From Sphingomonas edaphi (GTDB lineage Bacteria; Pseudomonadota; Alphaproteobacteria; Sphingomonadales; Sphingomonadaceae): a DNA stretch of 64,000 nucleotides. The notes below the pieces were generated by a model that had not been told where the DNA came from, made no database searches, and was given only the letters and a program-made list of their open reading frames with translations. How positions within the stretch are numbered: the first letter of the stretch is position 1; each line of letters begins with the position of its first letter. Position numbers and translations under genes: made by a program. Location of the stretch: NCBI RefSeq assembly GCF_003583725.1, contig NZ_QXTF01000001.1, forward strand, positions 124,001 to 188,000, in the 5' to 3' direction. This document shows positions 1 to 10,406 of this stretch, one piece after another.

Positions 1-1672
1 TGCGGACCTTCTCCAACGGCATGGAGAGGCGCTCGGCCAGTTCTTCCGGTGTCGGCTCGCGGCCGGTTTCGTGCAGGAACTGGCGGGACGTGCGGACCAG
101 CTTATTGATCGTTTCGATCATGTGGACCGGGATGCGGATGGTGCGCGCCTGGTCAGCGATCGAACGGGTGATCGCCTGCCGAATCCACCAGGTGGCATAG
201 GTGCTGAACTTGTAGCCGCGACGGTATTCGAACTTGTCGACCGCCTTCATCAGGCCGATGTTTCCTTCCTGAATCAAGTCTAGGAACTGCAGGCCGCGGT
301 TGGTGTATTTCTTGGCGATGGAGATCACGAGGCGCAGGTTGGCCTCGACCATTTCCTTCTTCGCGATTCGGGCCTCGCGCTCGCCCTTCTGCACCTGGTT
401 GACGATGCGGCGGAACTCGCTGAGTGCCATGCCGGTCGACTGGGCGATCTCGGCGATTTCGCCACGGATGCGCTCGACGCTGTCGGCTTCAGCGACAGCA
501 AAAGCGGCAAACTTCTTGTCGATCTTCGCCGCGCGTTCCAGCCAGCTGTCGTCCAGCTCGCTGCCCATGTAGCTGTCCAGAAACGCTTTGCGCGGGACGC
601 GGTGACGCTCCGCCAGGCGAAGCATCTGCCCGCCGAGCGCCGTCAGACGGCGGTTATAGGCGTAAAGCTGGTCGACCAGATATTCGATCTTGGCCGCGTG
701 GAATTGCACGCTCTCCACTTCCGCGGTGAGCTGCTCACTGAGCTTCTGATACTTTTTCTCGTCAGCCGCGGCCAATTCCTGGCCGATGCCCATCGCGTCC
801 ATGCGGGCGTGCTGGAGCTTGGAAAATTTCTTGTAGAGCGCGGTGATGCCGGCGAACTTCTCAAGCGCCATCGGCTTGAGCGTCTCTTCCATCTGGGCGA
901 GCGAGAGGGTGTTGTCCTCGTCTTCCTCTTCCGTCGGGCGCGGAGTGCGGCGTTCGGTGAGTTCGTCCTCCTCGTCAGCGGACGCCTCTTCCTCGATATC
1001 CTCTTCTTCCTTGATCGACGGTCCAGCGGTCTTTTCACTGATCTCGCCGTCGCCCTCTTCGCCGCCTTCCTCGCTCTCGCTGATCTGTTCGGCGGTCGGG
1101 CCCTTCGACAGCATGGCTTCGAGGTCCAGGATCTCGCGCAGCTGCATCGTGCCCTCGTTGAGGGCGTTCGACCATTCGATGATGGCGTTGAAGGTGATCG
1201 GGCTTTCGCACAGACCCCAGATCATCGTGTCGCGGCCCGCCTCGATGCGCTTGGCGATGGCGATTTCGCCTTCGCGCGACAGCAACTCGACTGCGCCCAT
1301 TTCGCGCAGGTACATGCGCACCGGATCGTCAGTGCGGTCGACCGCTTCCTTCTTGGTCGCGACCGCGGGGCGGGGTGAGCCGCCGTCGTCGATCGGATCG
1401 ACCTCTTCCTCGGGCTCGGCTTCCTTGTCCTCGTCGTCCGAATCGTCGTTCTCGACGATGTTGACGCCCATTTCGCTGATCGCGGACATGATGTCCTCAA
1501 TCTGCTCGGAGCTCATCTGGTCCTGGGGCAGCGCCTCGTTAAGTTCGTCATAGGTGATGACGCCCTTCTTTTTGGCACGCGCGATCAGCTTCTTGATCGC
1601 CACATCGTTGAGATCGATCAGCGGGGCATCGCCAGCTTCCGTCTCGGTTTCGGGAGTTTCAGTTTTCGCCAT
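1..1672 (-). CDS. rpoD: RNA polymerase primary sigma factor RpoD (partial, 3' end outside window)
   Basis: Housekeeping sigma-70 factor directing RNA polymerase to most promoters. About 557 codons are visible from the ATG at 1672. Residues 1-70 are a region 1.1-like helical domain, followed by a very acidic stretch (about 76-92). Region 1.2 follows with [11 protein letters not shown] near residue 117, then a long non-conserved acidic insert. Region 2 is complete, including [14 protein letters not shown] and [14 protein letters not shown]. The reading frame runs off the left edge inside region 3, so region 4 (the -35 reader) is not seen. The gene starts 11 bp after dnaG and is probably co-transcribed with yqeY and dnaG, the macromolecular-synthesis operon order common in alphaproteobacteria. 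Confidence 0.97.
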   Translation of the reverse strand, partial: MAKTETPETETEAGDAPLIDLNDVAIKKLIARAKKKGVITYDELNEALPQDQMSSEQIEDIMSAISEMGVNIVENDDSDDEDKEAEPEEEVDPIDDGGSPRPAVATKKEAVDRTDDPVRMYLREMGAVELLSREGEIAIAKRIEAGRDTMIWGLCESPITFNAIIEWSNALNEGTMQLREILDLEAMLSKGPTAEQISESEEGGEEGDGEISEKTAGPSIKEEEDIEEEASADEEDELTERRTPRPTEEEDEDNTLSLAQMEETLKPMALEKFAGITALYKKFSKLQHARMDAMGIGQELAAADEKKYQKLSEQLTAEVESVQFHAAKIEYLVDQLYAYNRRLTALGGQMLRLAERHRVPRKAFLDSYMGSELDDSWLERAAKIDKKFAAFAVAEADSVERIRGEIAEIAQSTGMALSEFRRIVNQVQKGEREARIAKKEMVEANLRLVISIAKKYTNRGLQFLDLIQEGNIGLMKAVDKFEYRRGYKFSTYATWWIRQAITRSIADQARTIRIPVHMIETINKLVRTSRQFLHETGREPTPEELAERLSMPLEKVR

Positions 1673-1683
1673 TGTGCGCCCGC

Positions 1684-3540
1684 TTACTCATTGCCGGCGA
1701 GAGACGCCAGCCTATCGTTGTACCTAGCCTGTGCCGCCTTCAGCCGTTGTTGCTCGGCAAAGGCGGTTTCGGTGAATTCCTGCTGCAGCCGCTTCGTCGC
1801 ATCCGCCAGCGCCGCCTCGATTTCAGCCTTCGCTACCAACGTCTCGACCGCCAGCCCCAAGTCGCGTCGCGCAAGCTCGGGGTCGCTTCGGATTTTGGTG
1901 AAGGTGAAACCAATGTCGCCGCCTTTGGACACGTCACGCCAGGCAGCTGCCGTATCCTCGCCCGCTAATATGGTAACGATGCCTTCCCGATCAAGCGTTT
2001 GGCCGGACATGATGAGATCGACCATCCGGTCGCGTAAGGAGGCGGCAGCGCGGTCGGCGATCGGCAGGTGCGCAAAGGTCTCAACATGGTCGCCAATCGC
2101 GTCGGGATAAAGCGCATGGCCAAGCACCAGGGCTCGGGCAGTTGAATGATCAATTCCGCCGACCCCGATGGCGCGCGCGGCGGCGCTAGTGGGTGGTTGA
2201 GGAGGCTGGAAACGGCCATTCTTTCCCTTTTTCCACTCGCGCCGAGGGTAGAGGGAGCGGGCGCCCTGCTGCTGCTCTGGCCGGACCAGTTCGTTGAACT
2301 TTCGCGACCATTCCTCGCGGTACAGTTGCCGCACCGTCGGATCGGCGATCGCCTGGGTATGGTCCATCAGCCGCTGTTTCAGCCCCGCGCGTGCCTCGGG
2401 TGTATCCAACGCGCCCGCCTCGACCTCGTGCCGCCACAGTCGCTCAACCAGCGGTTCCGGCTTGTCGAGAATGGCCTCCATTGCTTCACGATTGCCTTCC
2501 CGGATGACGTCATCCGGATCCTGCCCTGCCGGCAGCGCGACGAAGCGCAACGTGTGGTCCGGGCCAAGGTGGGGGAGGGCTCGCAGGGCCGCGCGAACAG
2601 CCGCCTTCTGCCCCGCGGCGTCGCCATCGAAGCAGCAGATCGGCGCCCGGTCGAGCCGCCACATGCGCTGCAATTGGTCCTCGGTCACCGCAGTGCCGTT
2701 GGGCGCTACCGCCTCCGCGATCCCGGCTCGGTCAAGGGCGATGACATCCATATAACCTTCGACAACAATCAGCCGCTTCGCCTGCCGCGATGCCGGCCCG
2801 GCGCGATCGATGTTGTAGAGGGTGCGCCCTTTGTCGAAGAGGACCGTGTCGGGGGAGTTCAGGTACTTCGGCTCGCCGGAACCCAGGATACGGCCGCCGA
2901 ACGCGATGATCCGTCCGCGCTGGTCGCGAATCGGGATCATGATGCGGCCGCGGAATCGGTCGTAACTTTCCTTCTTCGGCTCCTCGGGCTGGATCAGCAT
3001 GCCGGTGTCGACCAGCTTCTCCTCGCCAAGATCCTTCAGCGCCGCCTTGAGCTTGCCCCGCGCGTCGGGCGCGAAGCCAATTCCGAAGCGCTTGATGACG
3101 GCGGCATCAATTCCCCGCCTCGCGAGGTAAGCGCGCGCCTCGCCGCCATCGACGCCGTTCAACTGCTCCGTGAACCAAGTCTGCGCGGCGGCCATGACGT
3201 CGTGAAGTCCGGCGGACCGTTCCTGTCGCTCGCGGGAGCGGGGGTCGGCAGCGGGGACATCCATCCCGGCCTTTCCTGCCAGCTCCTTCACCGCGTCCAT
3301 GAAGGGCAGGCCGCGAGCGTCGGTCAGGAAACGGATCGCATCGCCATGCGCTCCGCAACCGAAGCAATGGTAGAAGCCCTTCTCGTCGTTGACGGTGAAG
3401 CTGGGCGTCTTCTCGCTATGGAAGGGGCAGCAGGCTTTATATTCGCGACCTGCCTTGATGAGCTTTACCGACGGCGCGATCACCGCGGATAGGGTGATCC
3501 GCGCCCGGAGTTCATCGAGCCATTGCGGCGAAAGGCTCAC
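1684..3540 (-). CDS. dnaG: DNA primase DnaG
   Basis: Synthesises RNA primers for chromosome replication at the fork. The 618-aa product has an N-terminal CHC2 zinc ribbon (CCPFHSEK with Cys38/His41, then CFGCG with Cys59/Cys62). A central TOPRIM core follows, with the [11 protein letters not shown] glutamate motif and the [12 protein letters not shown] acidic motif, and then a helicase-interacting C-terminal part. The start is GTG at 3540, inside a 4-bp GTGA overlap with the stop of the upstream yqeY-like gene, which indicates translational coupling. Length is normal for the family. The large open frame on the opposite strand is only a GC-rich shadow. Confidence 0.97.
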   Translation of the reverse strand: MSLSPQWLDELRARITLSAVIAPSVKLIKAGREYKACCPFHSEKTPSFTVNDEKGFYHCFGCGAHGDAIRFLTDARGLPFMDAVKELAGKAGMDVPAADPRSRERQERSAGLHDVMAAAQTWFTEQLNGVDGGEARAYLARRGIDAAVIKRFGIGFAPDARGKLKAALKDLGEEKLVDTGMLIQPEEPKKESYDRFRGRIMIPIRDQRGRIIAFGGRILGSGEPKYLNSPDTVLFDKGRTLYNIDRAGPASRQAKRLIVVEGYMDVIALDRAGIAEAVAPNGTAVTEDQLQRMWRLDRAPICCFDGDAAGQKAAVRAALRALPHLGPDHTLRFVALPAGQDPDDVIREGNREAMEAILDKPEPLVERLWRHEVEAGALDTPEARAGLKQRLMDHTQAIADPTVRQLYREEWSRKFNELVRPEQQQGARSLYPRREWKKGKNGRFQPPQPPTSAAARAIGVGGIDHSTARALVLGHALYPDAIGDHVETFAHLPIADRAAASLRDRMVDLIMSGQTLDREGIVTILAGEDTAAAWRDVSKGGDIGFTFTKIRSDPELARRDLGLAVETLVAKAEIEAALADATKRLQQEFTETAFAEQQRLKAAQARYNDRLASLAGNE

Positions 3541-3995
3541 GCGCCGGAGAGCAGCGCCTTGACCAGCGCGCTGGCGCGGGCAGGTTCAATGCTGGAAGCA
3601 TGGCGGGCCTTCACTTCGGACATGACCTTGCCCATGTCCTTCATGGACGATGCGCCGGTTTCCGCGATGACGGCGGAAATCGCGACTTTTGCTTCCTCTT
3701 CACTCATCTGCGCGGGCAGGAAGCGTTCGATTACTGCGATCTCCGCCTCTTCCTTGGCAGCAAGCTCCTCGCGGTCGCCCTTGCGATACAGATCGACCGA
3801 TTCACGGCGCTGCTTGATCATCTTTTGTAGCACTTCGGTGACCAGCAAGTCGTCGTCGGGCGCCTGCGAGGCGGTCCGAAGCTCGATGTCGCGGTTCTTG
3901 ATGGCCGACTGGATCAGGCGGATCGTCGCCGTCGATTCCTTGTCGCCGCCCTTCATGGCGGTCACCAGTGCATCCTTGATCGTGTCGCGAATCAT
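3537..3995 (-). CDS. GatB/YqeY domain protein
   Basis: A 152-aa protein of the YqeY family, related to the tRNA-binding tail domain of the GatB amidotransferase subunit. It starts MIRDTIKDALVTAMK and contains the typical RLIQSAIKNRDIELR and FLPAQMSEEE segments. The family's exact biochemical role is unsettled, with tRNA-dependent amidotransfer or tRNA binding proposed. It is first in the yqeY-dnaG-rpoD unit and overlaps dnaG by 4 bp. The position upstream of dnaG is the one rpsU occupies in enterobacteria; the yqeY arrangement is usual in alphaproteobacteria. Confidence 0.9.
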   Translation of the reverse strand: MIRDTIKDALVTAMKGGDKESTATIRLIQSAIKNRDIELRTASQAPDDDLLVTEVLQKMIKQRRESVDLYRKGDREELAAKEEAEIAVIERFLPAQMSEEEAKVAISAVIAETGASSMKDMGKVMSEVKARHASSIEPARASALVKALLSGA

Positions 3996-4060
3996 CGCCT
4001 GCCCGTCTCGCTTCAGCGGAAAAGTCCAGTCCTAGCTGTGAAATCGCCGCTTTCCCAGCG

Positions 4061-4089
4061 TTGACCTGCCATCGATTCGCGCGTAGCGG
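4061..4089 (+). promoter_or_regulatory. Possible sigma-70 promoter for carA
   Basis: TTGACC at 4061-4066, a 17-bp spacer and TAGCGG at 4084-4089 lie 55 bp upstream of the carA start in the yqeY/carA divergent gap. The -35 is good and the -10 is weak. This is a pattern match only. Confidence 0.3.
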
Positions 4090-4143
4090 CCATCGCTTAG
4101 CGACATTGCTGCAACACCTTGTAACGGAAGGCTCCTCCCGCCG

Positions 4144-5313
4144 ATGGCCGACGCTCGACCCGTGCCCACGAAACAACCGGAAGGCGCGACGGGAGTCATC
4201 GTTTTCGCCGATGGCCGGACCGCCTGGGGAAGGGGCTTCGGCGCCGAGGGAAGCGCTGTTGGTGAGCTGTGCTTCAACACCGCCATGACCGGCTACCAGG
4301 AGGTGATGACCGATCCTTCCTATGCGAAGCAGATCGTCTCCTTCACCTTTCCACATATCGGGAATGTCGGGGCCAACGAGGAGGACGTCGAGGCGGGCGA
4401 GGCGCATGCCCTTGGCTGCCTGGTGCGGGAGGCGGTGACGTCACCGTCCAACTTCCGCAGCCAACAGGATTTCCCGGCGTGGATGGCCGCCACCGGCCGC
4501 ATCGGCATTTCCGGCGTCGATACGCGAGCGCTGACCCGGCTTGTGCGGCGCGAAGGCCCGCCGACGATCGCAATTGCGCATAATGCGAGGGGCGAGTTCG
4601 ACCTCGACGCGCTCCAACGACTAGCTGCACAGTGGCCGGGCCTGGAAGGAATGGATCTTGCCCGGGAAGTGTCCCGGGATCAGTTGGAAGCTTGGACGGG
4701 CGGCCGTTGGGAGCTTGGCAATGGCTATCGCATGGGCGGCGACGACCCTTCGCTGCCCCATGTCGTCGCCATCGACTATGGCGCCAAGCGCAACATCTTT
4801 CGCAACCTGGTCGAGGCCGGGGCACGCGTGACGGTCCTTCCGGCTACTGCCACGTTCGAGGACGTCATTGCCCAGCAACCCGACGGCTTCTTCCTGTCCA
4901 ACGGTCCGGGCGACCCGGCCGCTACAGGAGAGTATGCAATCCCCGTCATCCGCCAGATGCTGGAGACTGGAAAGCCGCTGTTCGGCATCTGCCTTGGCCA
5001 TCAACTGCTGGCGCTGGCCGTCGGCGGCAAGACCGCCAAGATGTTCCAGGGACACCGCGGCGCCAACCACCCGGTCAAGCGGCTCGAGGATGGAAAGGTC
5101 GAGATCACTAGCATGAACCATGGCTTTGCGGTCGAGCGTGACAGCCTGCCGCCGAACGCCCGTGAAACTCATGTTAGCCTGTTCGACGGCAGCAATTGCG
5201 GACTTGAGCTGACCGATCGCCCGGCTTTCAGCGTCCAGTACCACCCCGAGGCAAGCCCGGGCCCGCAAGACAGCTTCTATCTGTTCGAAAAATTCGTTGG
5301 GATGATGCGGTGA
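4144..5313 (+). CDS. carA: Carbamoyl-phosphate synthase small (glutaminase) subunit CarA
   Basis: Hydrolyses glutamine and channels ammonia to CarB for carbamoyl phosphate, the precursor of pyrimidines and arginine. The 389-aa product has an N-terminal CPSase small-chain domain (VIVFADGRTAWGRGFG) and a C-terminal class I glutamine amidotransferase domain. The nucleophile Cys sits in FGICLGHQLLA (about residue 283) and the His-Glu pair in YHPEASPGP. Residue order and length are normal. Translation of the next gene starts inside the CarA stop (GTGA at 5310-5313), so carA, the lipoprotein gene and carB form one tightly packed unit. Confidence 0.97.
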   Translation: MADARPVPTKQPEGATGVIVFADGRTAWGRGFGAEGSAVGELCFNTAMTGYQEVMTDPSYAKQIVSFTFPHIGNVGANEEDVEAGEAHALGCLVREAVTSPSNFRSQQDFPAWMAATGRIGISGVDTRALTRLVRREGPPTIAIAHNARGEFDLDALQRLAAQWPGLEGMDLAREVSRDQLEAWTGGRWELGNGYRMGGDDPSLPHVVAIDYGAKRNIFRNLVEAGARVTVLPATATFEDVIAQQPDGFFLSNGPGDPAATGEYAIPVIRQMLETGKPLFGICLGHQLLALAVGGKTAKMFQGHRGANHPVKRLEDGKVEITSMNHGFAVERDSLPPNARETHVSLFDGSNCGLELTDRPAFSVQYHPEASPGPQDSFYLFEKFVGMMR

Positions 5314-5594
5314 GCCGCCGGGCCCGCCAGACCGTTATCGCCTTAACCGCCGTTTCGTTTCTGTCCGGCTGCGCCACGCCCCGTCTTCATAGCCAGTCGG
5401 AGCTCAATAGCGCCGGTCTTAGCTGTGGCCTTACTTACGGCGAGCTGATCCAGGACGAGGAGGCGAAGAAGCTGCTTATCCTGTTCCGCGAAAAGCCGAG
5501 TCCGTCCGAACGCCGCTGCGTCTACGACTGGGCGCGCAGGAACCATCTCAAACTGGTCGTCATCGACGGCATCCAATTTTCCGAAGGACCATAA
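5310..5594 (+). CDS. Small putative lipoprotein encoded between carA and carB
   Basis: A 94-aa product with a GTG start overlapping the carA stop by 4 bp. Its stop (TAA, 5592-5594) overlaps the carB ATG by 1 bp. The N-terminus is basic (MSRRARQ), then hydrophobic, ending in a lipobox LSGC with the lipidated Cys at about residue 21. The mature part is about 70 residues with two further Cys, one in [10 protein letters not shown] and one in [10 protein letters not shown], which could form a disulfide in the periplasm. I do not recognise the family. The tight overlaps force co-translation with carbamoyl-phosphate synthase, although an envelope lipoprotein has no obvious part in that reaction. Confidence 0.8.
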   Translation: MSRRARQTVIALTAVSFLSGCATPRLHSQSELNSAGLSCGLTYGELIQDEEAKKLLILFREKPSPSERRCVYDWARRNHLKLVVIDGIQFSEGP

Positions 5595-8500
5595 TGCCCC
5601 GCCGCACTGATATCAGCTCCATCCTCATCATCGGCGCCGGCCCGATTGTCATCGGGCAGGCGGCGGAGTTCGACTATTCGGGCAGCCAGGCGGTCAAGGC
5701 GCTGAAGGCCGAGGGTTACCGGGTCATTGTCGTCAATTCGAACCCGGCGACGATCATGACCGACCCCGAGCTGGCAGATGCGACCTATATCGAGCCGATC
5801 ACGCCCGAAATCGTCGCCAAGATCATTGAAAAGGAGCGCCCAGATGCGCTGCTGCCGACGATGGGCGGGCAGACGGCGCTCAACACGGCCTTGTCGCTCA
5901 ATAAGAATGGCACACTGGAGAAATATGGCGTCCAGCTGATCGGCGCGCAGGCCGAGGCCATCGACAAGGCGGAGGATCGCGAGAAATTCAAGGCGGCGAT
6001 GGACAAGATCGGGCTGGAAAGCGCTCGGTCCGGGATCGCACATAGTCTTGAAGACGCGCTCAAAGTCCTTGAACGGACGGGACTTCCTTCGATCATCCGG
6101 CCCAGCTTCACCTTGGGCGGAACTGGCGGCGGCGTCGCTTATAATCGCGAGGAATTCGAGGCGATCGTAAAGTCCGGCCTGGATGCAAGCCCGACTAACG
6201 AGGTGCTTATCGAGGAAAGCCTGCTTGGATGGAAAGAATATGAGATGGAGGTCGTCCGGGACCGGAACGATAACGCCATCATCATTTGCTCGATCGAGAA
6301 TGTGGACCCGATGGGTGTCCATACGGGCGACAGCATCACCGTAGCGCCCGCTCTCACGCTCACGGACAAGGAATATCAGCGGATGCGGTCGGCATCCATC
6401 GCGGTGCTCCGGGAAATCGGCGTCGAAACCGGCGGTTCTAACGTCCAGTTTGCGGTCAATCCCAAGGATGGCCGGATGATCGTGATCGAGATGAACCCGC
6501 GCGTTTCACGATCATCGGCATTGGCATCGAAGGCCACCGGCTTTCCCATCGCCAAGGTCGCCGCGCGCCTGGCAGTGGGCTACACGCTCGACGAAATCGC
6601 CAACGACATAACGGGCGGCGCAACACCGGCCAGCTTCGAGCCGACCATCGATTACGTTGTTACCAAGATCCCAAGGTTTGCCTTCGAAAAGTTCAAGGGC
6701 AGCAGCCCGTTGCTGTCGACCGCGATGAAGTCCGTTGGCGAAGTCATGGCGATCGGGCGAAATTTTGCAGAGAGCCTGCAGAAAGCGTTGCGCGGGCTGG
6801 AGACGGGCCTGTGCGGACTCGACCGGGTACGCGAACTGGAGAATGCGTCGCCCGAGGAAATTGAGAACGCGCTTGCCCGAGCAACTCCTGACCGCTTGCT
6901 GGTCGCAGCTGAGGCGCTGCGTCACGGCTTCACCATCCAGCGTATCCACGAGATTGCCGGTTTCGATCCTTGGTTTCTCGAGCGGCTAGCCGAGATCGTC
7001 GGTGCCGAAGAGCAGATCCGGGCGGAGGGCATTCCCCAGGACGCGGCGGGAATGCGGCGCCTGAAGGCCATGGGCTTTTCCGATGGGCGTATGGCGCAGC
7101 TGGCCCTGCGCTCTGCCCATGTCGAGCGGGAAATGTCCGAGGCGGCGGCCTATGGGTCGGGCATCGTTCACGACGCGCTTCGCGGAATGACCGGCGGCGT
7201 GACCGCCGAAGAAGTACGCAAGGCACGGCTCAAGCTTGGAGTCCGGCCGGTGTTCAAGCGCATCGACAGTTGCGCGGCAGAGTTCGATGCGGCCACGCCC
7301 TACCTCTATTCAACCTACGAGGCCCCGCTGTTCGGCGAGCCGGAAGACGAGGCGGACATCAGTGACCGCCGTAAGGTCGTCATCCTGGGCGGGGGGCCGA
7401 ACCGGATCGGGCAAGGCATCGAATTCGACTATTGCTGCTGTCACGCATCCTTCGCGCTGAAGGAAGCCGGCTTTGAGACCATCATGGTCAACTGCAATCC
7501 GGAGACGGTGTCGACCGACCCGGAAACGTCGGACCGCCTCTATTTCGAACCGTTGACCGGCGAAGACGTGCTCGAGATCCTCCACCGAGAGGCGGAGAAG
7601 GGCGCGCTGGAAGGCGTGATCGTCCAGCTGGGCGGGCAAACCCCGCTGAAGTTGGCGGCGGAAATCCAGGCTGCGGGCATTCCCATTCTCGGCACCTCGC
7701 CTGACAGCATCGACCTTGCCGAAGACCGCGAGCGGTTCGCCAAGCTGGTCGACAAGCTGGGCCTCAAGCAGCCTTCCAACGGGTTGGCACGAAGCCGGGA
7801 CGAAGCGATCGCGGTTGCCGAGCGCATCGGTTATCCCGTCCTGCTGCGACCCAGCTACGTTCTGGGCGGGCGAGCGATGGAAGTTGTCGACGGGCCGGAG
7901 CAACTCGACAATTACATCGCGACGGCGGTCCAGGTGTCGGGCAATTCCCCTGTGCTGATCGACCGTTATCTTCGCGACGCGACTGAAGTTGATGTCGATG
8001 CGATCTGCGACGGGACGGACGTCGCAGTTGCCGGCATCCTTGAGCATATCGAAGAGGCAGGGGTGCATAGCGGCGACAGCGCCTGCTCGATCCCGCCTTA
8101 CAGCCTCTCGGCCGACCTCATTGCCGAGATCGAACGGCAGACGAAGGCGTTGGCCCTGGCGCTGAACGTCAAGGGACTGATGAACGTCCAATACGCGGTG
8201 AAGGACGGCGAGGTGTACCTGATCGAGGTCAATCCGCGCGCCAGCCGCACGGTGCCGTTCGTCGCCAAGGCCATCGGCCGCCCGGTAGCCAAGATCGCAG
8301 CGCGCGTCATGGCCGGAGAGGCGCTCGCGTCGTTCGATCCTATCGACCGCGACATCGACCATATCGCGATCAAGGAGTCGGTCTTCCCGTTCGCGCGCTT
8401 CCCGGGCACCGATCCTGTTTTGTCACCGGAAATGAAGAGCACCGGTGAAGTCATGGGCATCGATACGAATTTCGATATAGCCTTCGCCAAGTCGCAGATT

Positions 8501-8923
8501 GGCGGGGGCGTCAAGTTGCCCGACTCGGGGACGGTTTTCGTGTCTGTCAAAGACACCGATAAAGACCATATCCTGCCGGCCGCGGCCAAGATGGTCGAAT
8601 TGGGGTTCAAGCTGATCGCAACCAGCGGCACCGCCGCGCACCTTGAGGCGGAGGGTCTTCCGGTCGAGCGGGTGAACAAGGTGGCGCAGGGCCGGCCGCA
8701 CATCGTCGACCGCATCGTCGACGGGGATGTCCAGTTGGTCTTCAACACGACGGAGGGCTGGCAATCGCTGAAAGACAGCCAAGCGATCCGCGAGGCCGCG
8801 CTGAAGAACAAGGTGCCTTACTTCACAACCGCCGCGGCGAGCGTCGCGACGGCGCGATCGATCGAGGCGCTCCGGGGCCATGCGCTTGAAGTAAAGTCGC
8901 TGCAGTCCTATTATTCGGCCTGA
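5594..8923 (+). CDS. carB: Carbamoyl-phosphate synthase large subunit CarB
   Basis: Makes carbamoyl phosphate from bicarbonate, two ATP and ammonia supplied by CarA. The 1109-aa product contains the usual duplicated ATP-grasp halves. Each starts with a phosphate loop ([20 protein letters not shown]-like near residue 8; [18 protein letters not shown] near 595) and contains an [12 protein letters not shown] or [12 protein letters not shown] metal-binding motif. A C-terminal MGS-like regulatory domain follows ([19 protein letters not shown]). Slightly longer than the E. coli enzyme, as is common in alphaproteobacteria. The ATG overlaps the preceding lipoprotein stop (TAATG). Confidence 0.98.
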   Translation: MPRRTDISSILIIGAGPIVIGQAAEFDYSGSQAVKALKAEGYRVIVVNSNPATIMTDPELADATYIEPITPEIVAKIIEKERPDALLPTMGGQTALNTALSLNKNGTLEKYGVQLIGAQAEAIDKAEDREKFKAAMDKIGLESARSGIAHSLEDALKVLERTGLPSIIRPSFTLGGTGGGVAYNREEFEAIVKSGLDASPTNEVLIEESLLGWKEYEMEVVRDRNDNAIIICSIENVDPMGVHTGDSITVAPALTLTDKEYQRMRSASIAVLREIGVETGGSNVQFAVNPKDGRMIVIEMNPRVSRSSALASKATGFPIAKVAARLAVGYTLDEIANDITGGATPASFEPTIDYVVTKIPRFAFEKFKGSSPLLSTAMKSVGEVMAIGRNFAESLQKALRGLETGLCGLDRVRELENASPEEIENALARATPDRLLVAAEALRHGFTIQRIHEIAGFDPWFLERLAEIVGAEEQIRAEGIPQDAAGMRRLKAMGFSDGRMAQLALRSAHVEREMSEAAAYGSGIVHDALRGMTGGVTAEEVRKARLKLGVRPVFKRIDSCAAEFDAATPYLYSTYEAPLFGEPEDEADISDRRKVVILGGGPNRIGQGIEFDYCCCHASFALKEAGFETIMVNCNPETVSTDPETSDRLYFEPLTGEDVLEILHREAEKGALEGVIVQLGGQTPLKLAAEIQAAGIPILGTSPDSIDLAEDRERFAKLVDKLGLKQPSNGLARSRDEAIAVAERIGYPVLLRPSYVLGGRAMEVVDGPEQLDNYIATAVQVSGNSPVLIDRYLRDATEVDVDAICDGTDVAVAGILEHIEEAGVHSGDSACSIPPYSLSADLIAEIERQTKALALALNVKGLMNVQYAVKDGEVYLIEVNPRASRTVPFVAKAIGRPVAKIAARVMAGEALASFDPIDRDIDHIAIKESVFPFARFPGTDPVLSPEMKSTGEVMGIDTNFDIAFAKSQIGGGVKLPDSGTVFVSVKDTDKDHILPAAAKMVELGFKLIATSGTAAHLEAEGLPVERVNKVAQGRPHIVDRIVDGDVQLVFNTTEGWQSLKDSQAIREAALKNKVPYFTTAAASVATARSIEALRGHALEVKSLQSYYSA

Positions 8924-9013
8924 AACCGATATTTTTCTGACAATCCGTCCGACGATGCGCCGAATCAACTGACCGGCGCCGGGGCGGATTTTGGCAAAGG
9001 GGTGAGTGAGGAC

Positions 9014-9487
9014 ATGGCAAGCGACAAGGTGCCGATGCTGGCGGAAGGGCATCGCCAGCTGAGCGAGGAAGTGAAGCGCCTGAAGCTCGAGCGGCCGCAT
9101 ATCATCGATGCGATCGAGGAGGCTCGTGCGCACGGCGATCTCAGCGAAAACGCCGAGTATCACGCCGCAAAGGAGCGGCAGGGCCAGGTCGAGGCGATGA
9201 TCGCCGAGCTTGAGGACCGCCTCAGCCGCGCTCTGGTGATCGATCCGACCACGCTGTCGGGCGACAAGGTCGTGTTCGGCGCGACTGTTTCGCTGCTGGA
9301 TGAAAACGACAAGGAAATTCGCTACCAACTGGTCGGGCAGACCGAGGCGGACGCTAAGGTCGGGCGGATCAGCTACAACTCGCCGCTCGGCCGTGCGCTG
9401 ATCGGCCGTCAAGTGGGCGAGGAGGTCGAAGTGTCGACCCCAGCGGGCGACCGCTACTACGAGATCGCGAAGATCGAATTCATCTGA
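9014..9487 (+). CDS. greA: Transcription elongation factor GreA
   Basis: Binds the RNA polymerase secondary channel and promotes cleavage of backtracked RNA. The 157-aa product has an N-terminal antiparallel coiled coil carrying the acidic tip ([15 protein letters not shown], with the D and E residues that coordinate Mg) and a C-terminal FKBP-like domain ([14 protein letters not shown]). I chose the ATG at 9014 because family members begin with a short segment before LPMLAEG; an in-frame GTG at 9002 would add four residues. The stop overlaps the rhomboid start (TGATG). Confidence 0.95.
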   Translation: MASDKVPMLAEGHRQLSEEVKRLKLERPHIIDAIEEARAHGDLSENAEYHAAKERQGQVEAMIAELEDRLSRALVIDPTTLSGDKVVFGATVSLLDENDKEIRYQLVGQTEADAKVGRISYNSPLGRALIGRQVGEEVEVSTPAGDRYYEIAKIEFI

Positions 9488-10110
9488 TGCTTCGCCTCAG
9501 GAGCGCCACCGCGATCATCGCCTTGGTTACGGTGGCGATCTCGGCGCTCGCGATCCTGTCGGGGCTCGACCGCTTCGTCATGATGGGGGGGTTCATTCCC
9601 GCCAGACTGAGCGGAATCATCACGTTTTCGGGCGCGTTGCCGGGGTGGCTGACGCCCTGGACTTCCGCAGTCCTGCACGGAAGCTGGCTTCACCTCATCA
9701 TAAACATGGTGATGCTCGCCATTGCCGGCAGTCAGGTCGAACGGGTTGTCGGTGGGTCGGGTCTCGTCTTGGCCTACATCATCGGCGCCGGAGCAGCAGC
9801 CGCGGCGCAATTCGCAACCGATCCCGGCAGCCCCGTGCCCATGGTAGGCGCGAGCGGTGCGATCAGCGCCCTGTTCGGTCTGTACGCGGTGTTCTTTGGC
9901 CGCCCGAAGCAAATCACGCAGAACCAGAAGGTCAATCGCTGGATCCACATCGGCTGGCTGTTGGTGGCCTGGGTTGCGCTTCAGTGGATGAGCGAGTTTC
10001 TGGCTGGCGGGCAGGGTGTCATGCTGGCGACGCCCGCCCATATTGGTGGTTTCGTTGCCGGGCTGGCTCTCCACCGCCCGCTGCTACTTTGGCGTTACCG
10101 GAAAGCTTAA
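9487..10110 (+). CDS. Rhomboid family intramembrane serine protease
   Basis: A 207-aa multi-pass membrane protein with about six hydrophobic segments. It carries the rhomboid catalytic dyad: Ser123 in VGASGAISALFG and His185 in AHIGGFVAG. His69 and Asn73 of HLIINM match the family's oxyanion-side residues in TM2. It should cleave membrane-anchored substrates within the bilayer; the substrate is unknown. The start codon overlaps the greA stop (TGATG), so the two are co-translated. The stop codon overlaps that of the convergent DUF4170 gene in a shared TTAA. Confidence 0.9.
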   Translation: MLRLRSATAIIALVTVAISALAILSGLDRFVMMGGFIPARLSGIITFSGALPGWLTPWTSAVLHGSWLHLIINMVMLAIAGSQVERVVGGSGLVLAYIIGAGAAAAAQFATDPGSPVPMVGASGAISALFGLYAVFFGRPKQITQNQKVNRWIHIGWLLVAWVALQWMSEFLAGGQGVMLATPAHIGGFVAGLALHRPLLLWRYRKA

Positions 10111-10349
10111 GCGTTCGACTTGGGACGGGCGATGCCGTCCGCGTCGGGCTCCAGCAGCCGGTGCAGGTGTACGACCACGTATTTCATTTCAGCATCGTCG
10201 ACCGTGCGCTGCGCGGCGCCCCGCCACGCCTCTTCGGCGGCAGCGTAGCTGTCGAACAGGCCGACGAGGTCGATGGCGCTTAGGTCGACGAAGTCCAGGC
10301 CGCGCGGATCCTTGACGCGGCCACCGAATACCAGGTGAAGCTTGCTCAT
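10107..10349 (-). CDS. DUF4170 family small protein
   Basis: An 80-aa soluble protein (MSKLHLVFGGRV...) of the DUF4170 family found mainly in alphaproteobacteria. It has no known enzymatic motif. The segment SYAAAEEAWRGAAQRTVDDAEMKY is the recognisable core, in two pieces: a helical Ala/Glu part and the VDDAEMKYVVVHLH strand. It ends tail-to-tail with the rhomboid gene. A 12-bp perfect inverted repeat lies just upstream (10362-10399). The family call comes from memory of the sequence pattern. Confidence 0.75.
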   Translation of the reverse strand: MSKLHLVFGGRVKDPRGLDFVDLSAIDLVGLFDSYAAAEEAWRGAAQRTVDDAEMKYVVVHLHRLLEPDADGIARPKSNA

Positions 10350-10361
10350 GCGCGCCCGCTA

Positions 10362-10399
10362 GCATCAATTGGCCGGAATGCGAACCAGCCAATTGATGC
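10362..10399. terminator. Perfect 12-bp inverted repeat downstream of the envelope-stress gene cluster
   Basis: GCATCAATTGGC (10362-10373) and GCCAATTGATGC (10388-10399) form a perfect 12-bp stem with a 14-nt loop between the last gene of the 10407-12104 cluster and the DUF4170 gene. No U-tract follows on either strand. It may be a factor-dependent terminator, an RNA-stabilising hairpin or a protein-binding palindrome. Confidence 0.5.
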
Positions 10400-10406
10400 A
10401 AGGCGG

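Noticed and set aside
2146-3492. Long open frame on the plus strand opposite dnaG
   Set aside because: It is fully antisense to a clear DnaG, has no recognisable domain and low-complexity composition. High GC removes stops in this frame.
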